Positions 63,819-64,000 of a DNA stretch of 64,000 bases are shown piece by piece; positions within the stretch are counted from its first letter, which is position 1, and each line of letters starts with the position of its first letter. The stretch is from Effrenium voratum. Taxonomy: Eukaryota > Sar > Dinophyceae > Suessiales > Symbiodiniaceae. The translations under genes were made by a program, and so were the position numbers. The notes beneath the pieces were generated by a model. The model searched no databases, had not been told where the DNA came from, and saw only the letters and a list, made by a program, of their open reading frames with translations. The stretch covers positions 1 through 64,000 of the forward strand of contig CAUJNA010001598.1 of NCBI GenBank assembly GCA_963377175.1, written 5' to 3'.

Positions 63819-64000
63819 TTAATCGTAGAGCAGACTTCCGGATTCGCGCAATTCTAACACACTTTCTGAGATCATATGCACAAACACCTCGCGGACATCT
63901 TCATCAGTTGTTAGTGCTCTATTACTTCCTTTCAGTTTGAATACTAACAGACCTCCCATTTTAGTATTCTGTCCAGTAAAATTAGTGTCTGCCATTTTCT
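63819..64000 (-). CDS. MCP: Major capsid protein, C-terminal end (gene continues beyond window)
   Basis: An open minus-strand frame enters from the window edge and stops at TAA 63819-63821 after 60 codons. TNFTGQNTKMGGLLVFKLKG and ISESVLELRESGSLLYD align with the end of the element 1 capsid protein (SSYTGINTKAGQQLLIRVKP, VSEQILSIRDSGCQILD). The next gene downstream is 25 bases away on the same strand. Confidence 0.8.
   Translation of the reverse strand, partial: KMADTNFTGQNTKMGGLLVFKLKGSNRALTTDEDVREVFVHMISESVLELRESGSLLYD

Larger units (their letters stand above)
57700..64000. mobile_element. Element 2: second Polinton-like virus, left part (continues past window)
   Basis: An AT-rich block with at least ten genes related to, but rearranged from, element 1: packaging ATPase, zinc-finger neighbour, myristoylatable protein, overlapping small pair, coiled-coil protein, RPT-box protein, small helical protein and the capsid C-terminus. 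Protein identity to element 1 ranges from high (zinc-ribbon protein, ATPase) to marginal, so it is a different virus, not a duplicate. The left boundary is approximate; no terminal repeat can be matched because the right end is outside the window. All frames seen are intact. Confidence 0.8.

Overview
The window looks like nuclear DNA of a protist, most plausibly a dinoflagellate of the Symbiodiniaceae/Suessiales type (inference). Reasons: spliced genes of ordinary eukaryotic families (a RING-H2 gene and a dual-specificity phosphatase-like gene), many satellites and simple repeats, and Copia retroelements with Gly-Lys-rich Gag tails and CCCH-finger Gags. Into this background are set two AT-rich viral elements of the Polinton-like virus (PLV)/Polinton class. 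No rRNA, tRNA or CRISPR array was recognised.

Element 1 (3949-26424) is bounded by 193-bp terminal inverted repeats that match perfectly by eye, and by a 5-bp direct repeat CCCCT, so it reads as a whole integrated unit of about 22.5 kb. It encodes a protein-primed family B DNA polymerase, a retroviral-type (rve) integrase, an A32/FtsK-HerA-like packaging ATPase, a double-jelly-roll major capsid protein, a penton-like minor capsid protein, an S74-type fibre, a C5 DNA methyltransferase, a lipase-like protein and several small zinc-binding, coiled-coil or myristoylatable proteins. Several genes carry lesions: an amber codon in the penton gene, a frameshift in the fibre gene and homopolymer frameshifts in two small zinc-finger genes. 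It is therefore either a young but decaying endogenous virus or carries assembly errors. At its right end, inside the inverted repeat, lies a stretch of different base composition with two non-viral-looking genes (one with a ubiquitin-like end) and a helically phased array of ATGCGTTTTT repeats.

Element 2 (about 57.7 kb to beyond 64000) is a second, related but rearranged virus. It shares with element 1 the ATPase, a zinc-finger gene, a myristoylatable protein, two overlapping small genes, a coiled-coil protein, two virion-associated proteins and the end of a major capsid gene cut by the window edge. The comparison exposes a shared regulatory grammar: a TACTTAAAGA-type box about 36-39 bases upstream of polymerase and other non-structural genes, TATATAATG-like starts on structural genes, and strong DNA hairpins directly after stop codons, including shared hairpins between convergent genes.

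Between the viruses (26.4-57.7 kb) lies repeat-rich host DNA. It holds a broken Copia pol (31.4-34.6 kb, minus); an intact Copia element (42062-49389) with 149-bp LTRs, GCTCC target duplication, primer site, gag, and pol in the +1 frame, inserted into a roughly 250-bp satellite; an isolated long Gag ORF with two CCCH fingers (51.5-54.7 kb, minus); and two GC-rich decayed pieces that still read as PLV major capsid protein (about 35.4-36.0 kb) and protein-primed polymerase (about 55.6-56.3 kb). These last pieces suggest older waves of invasion by the same class of virus.
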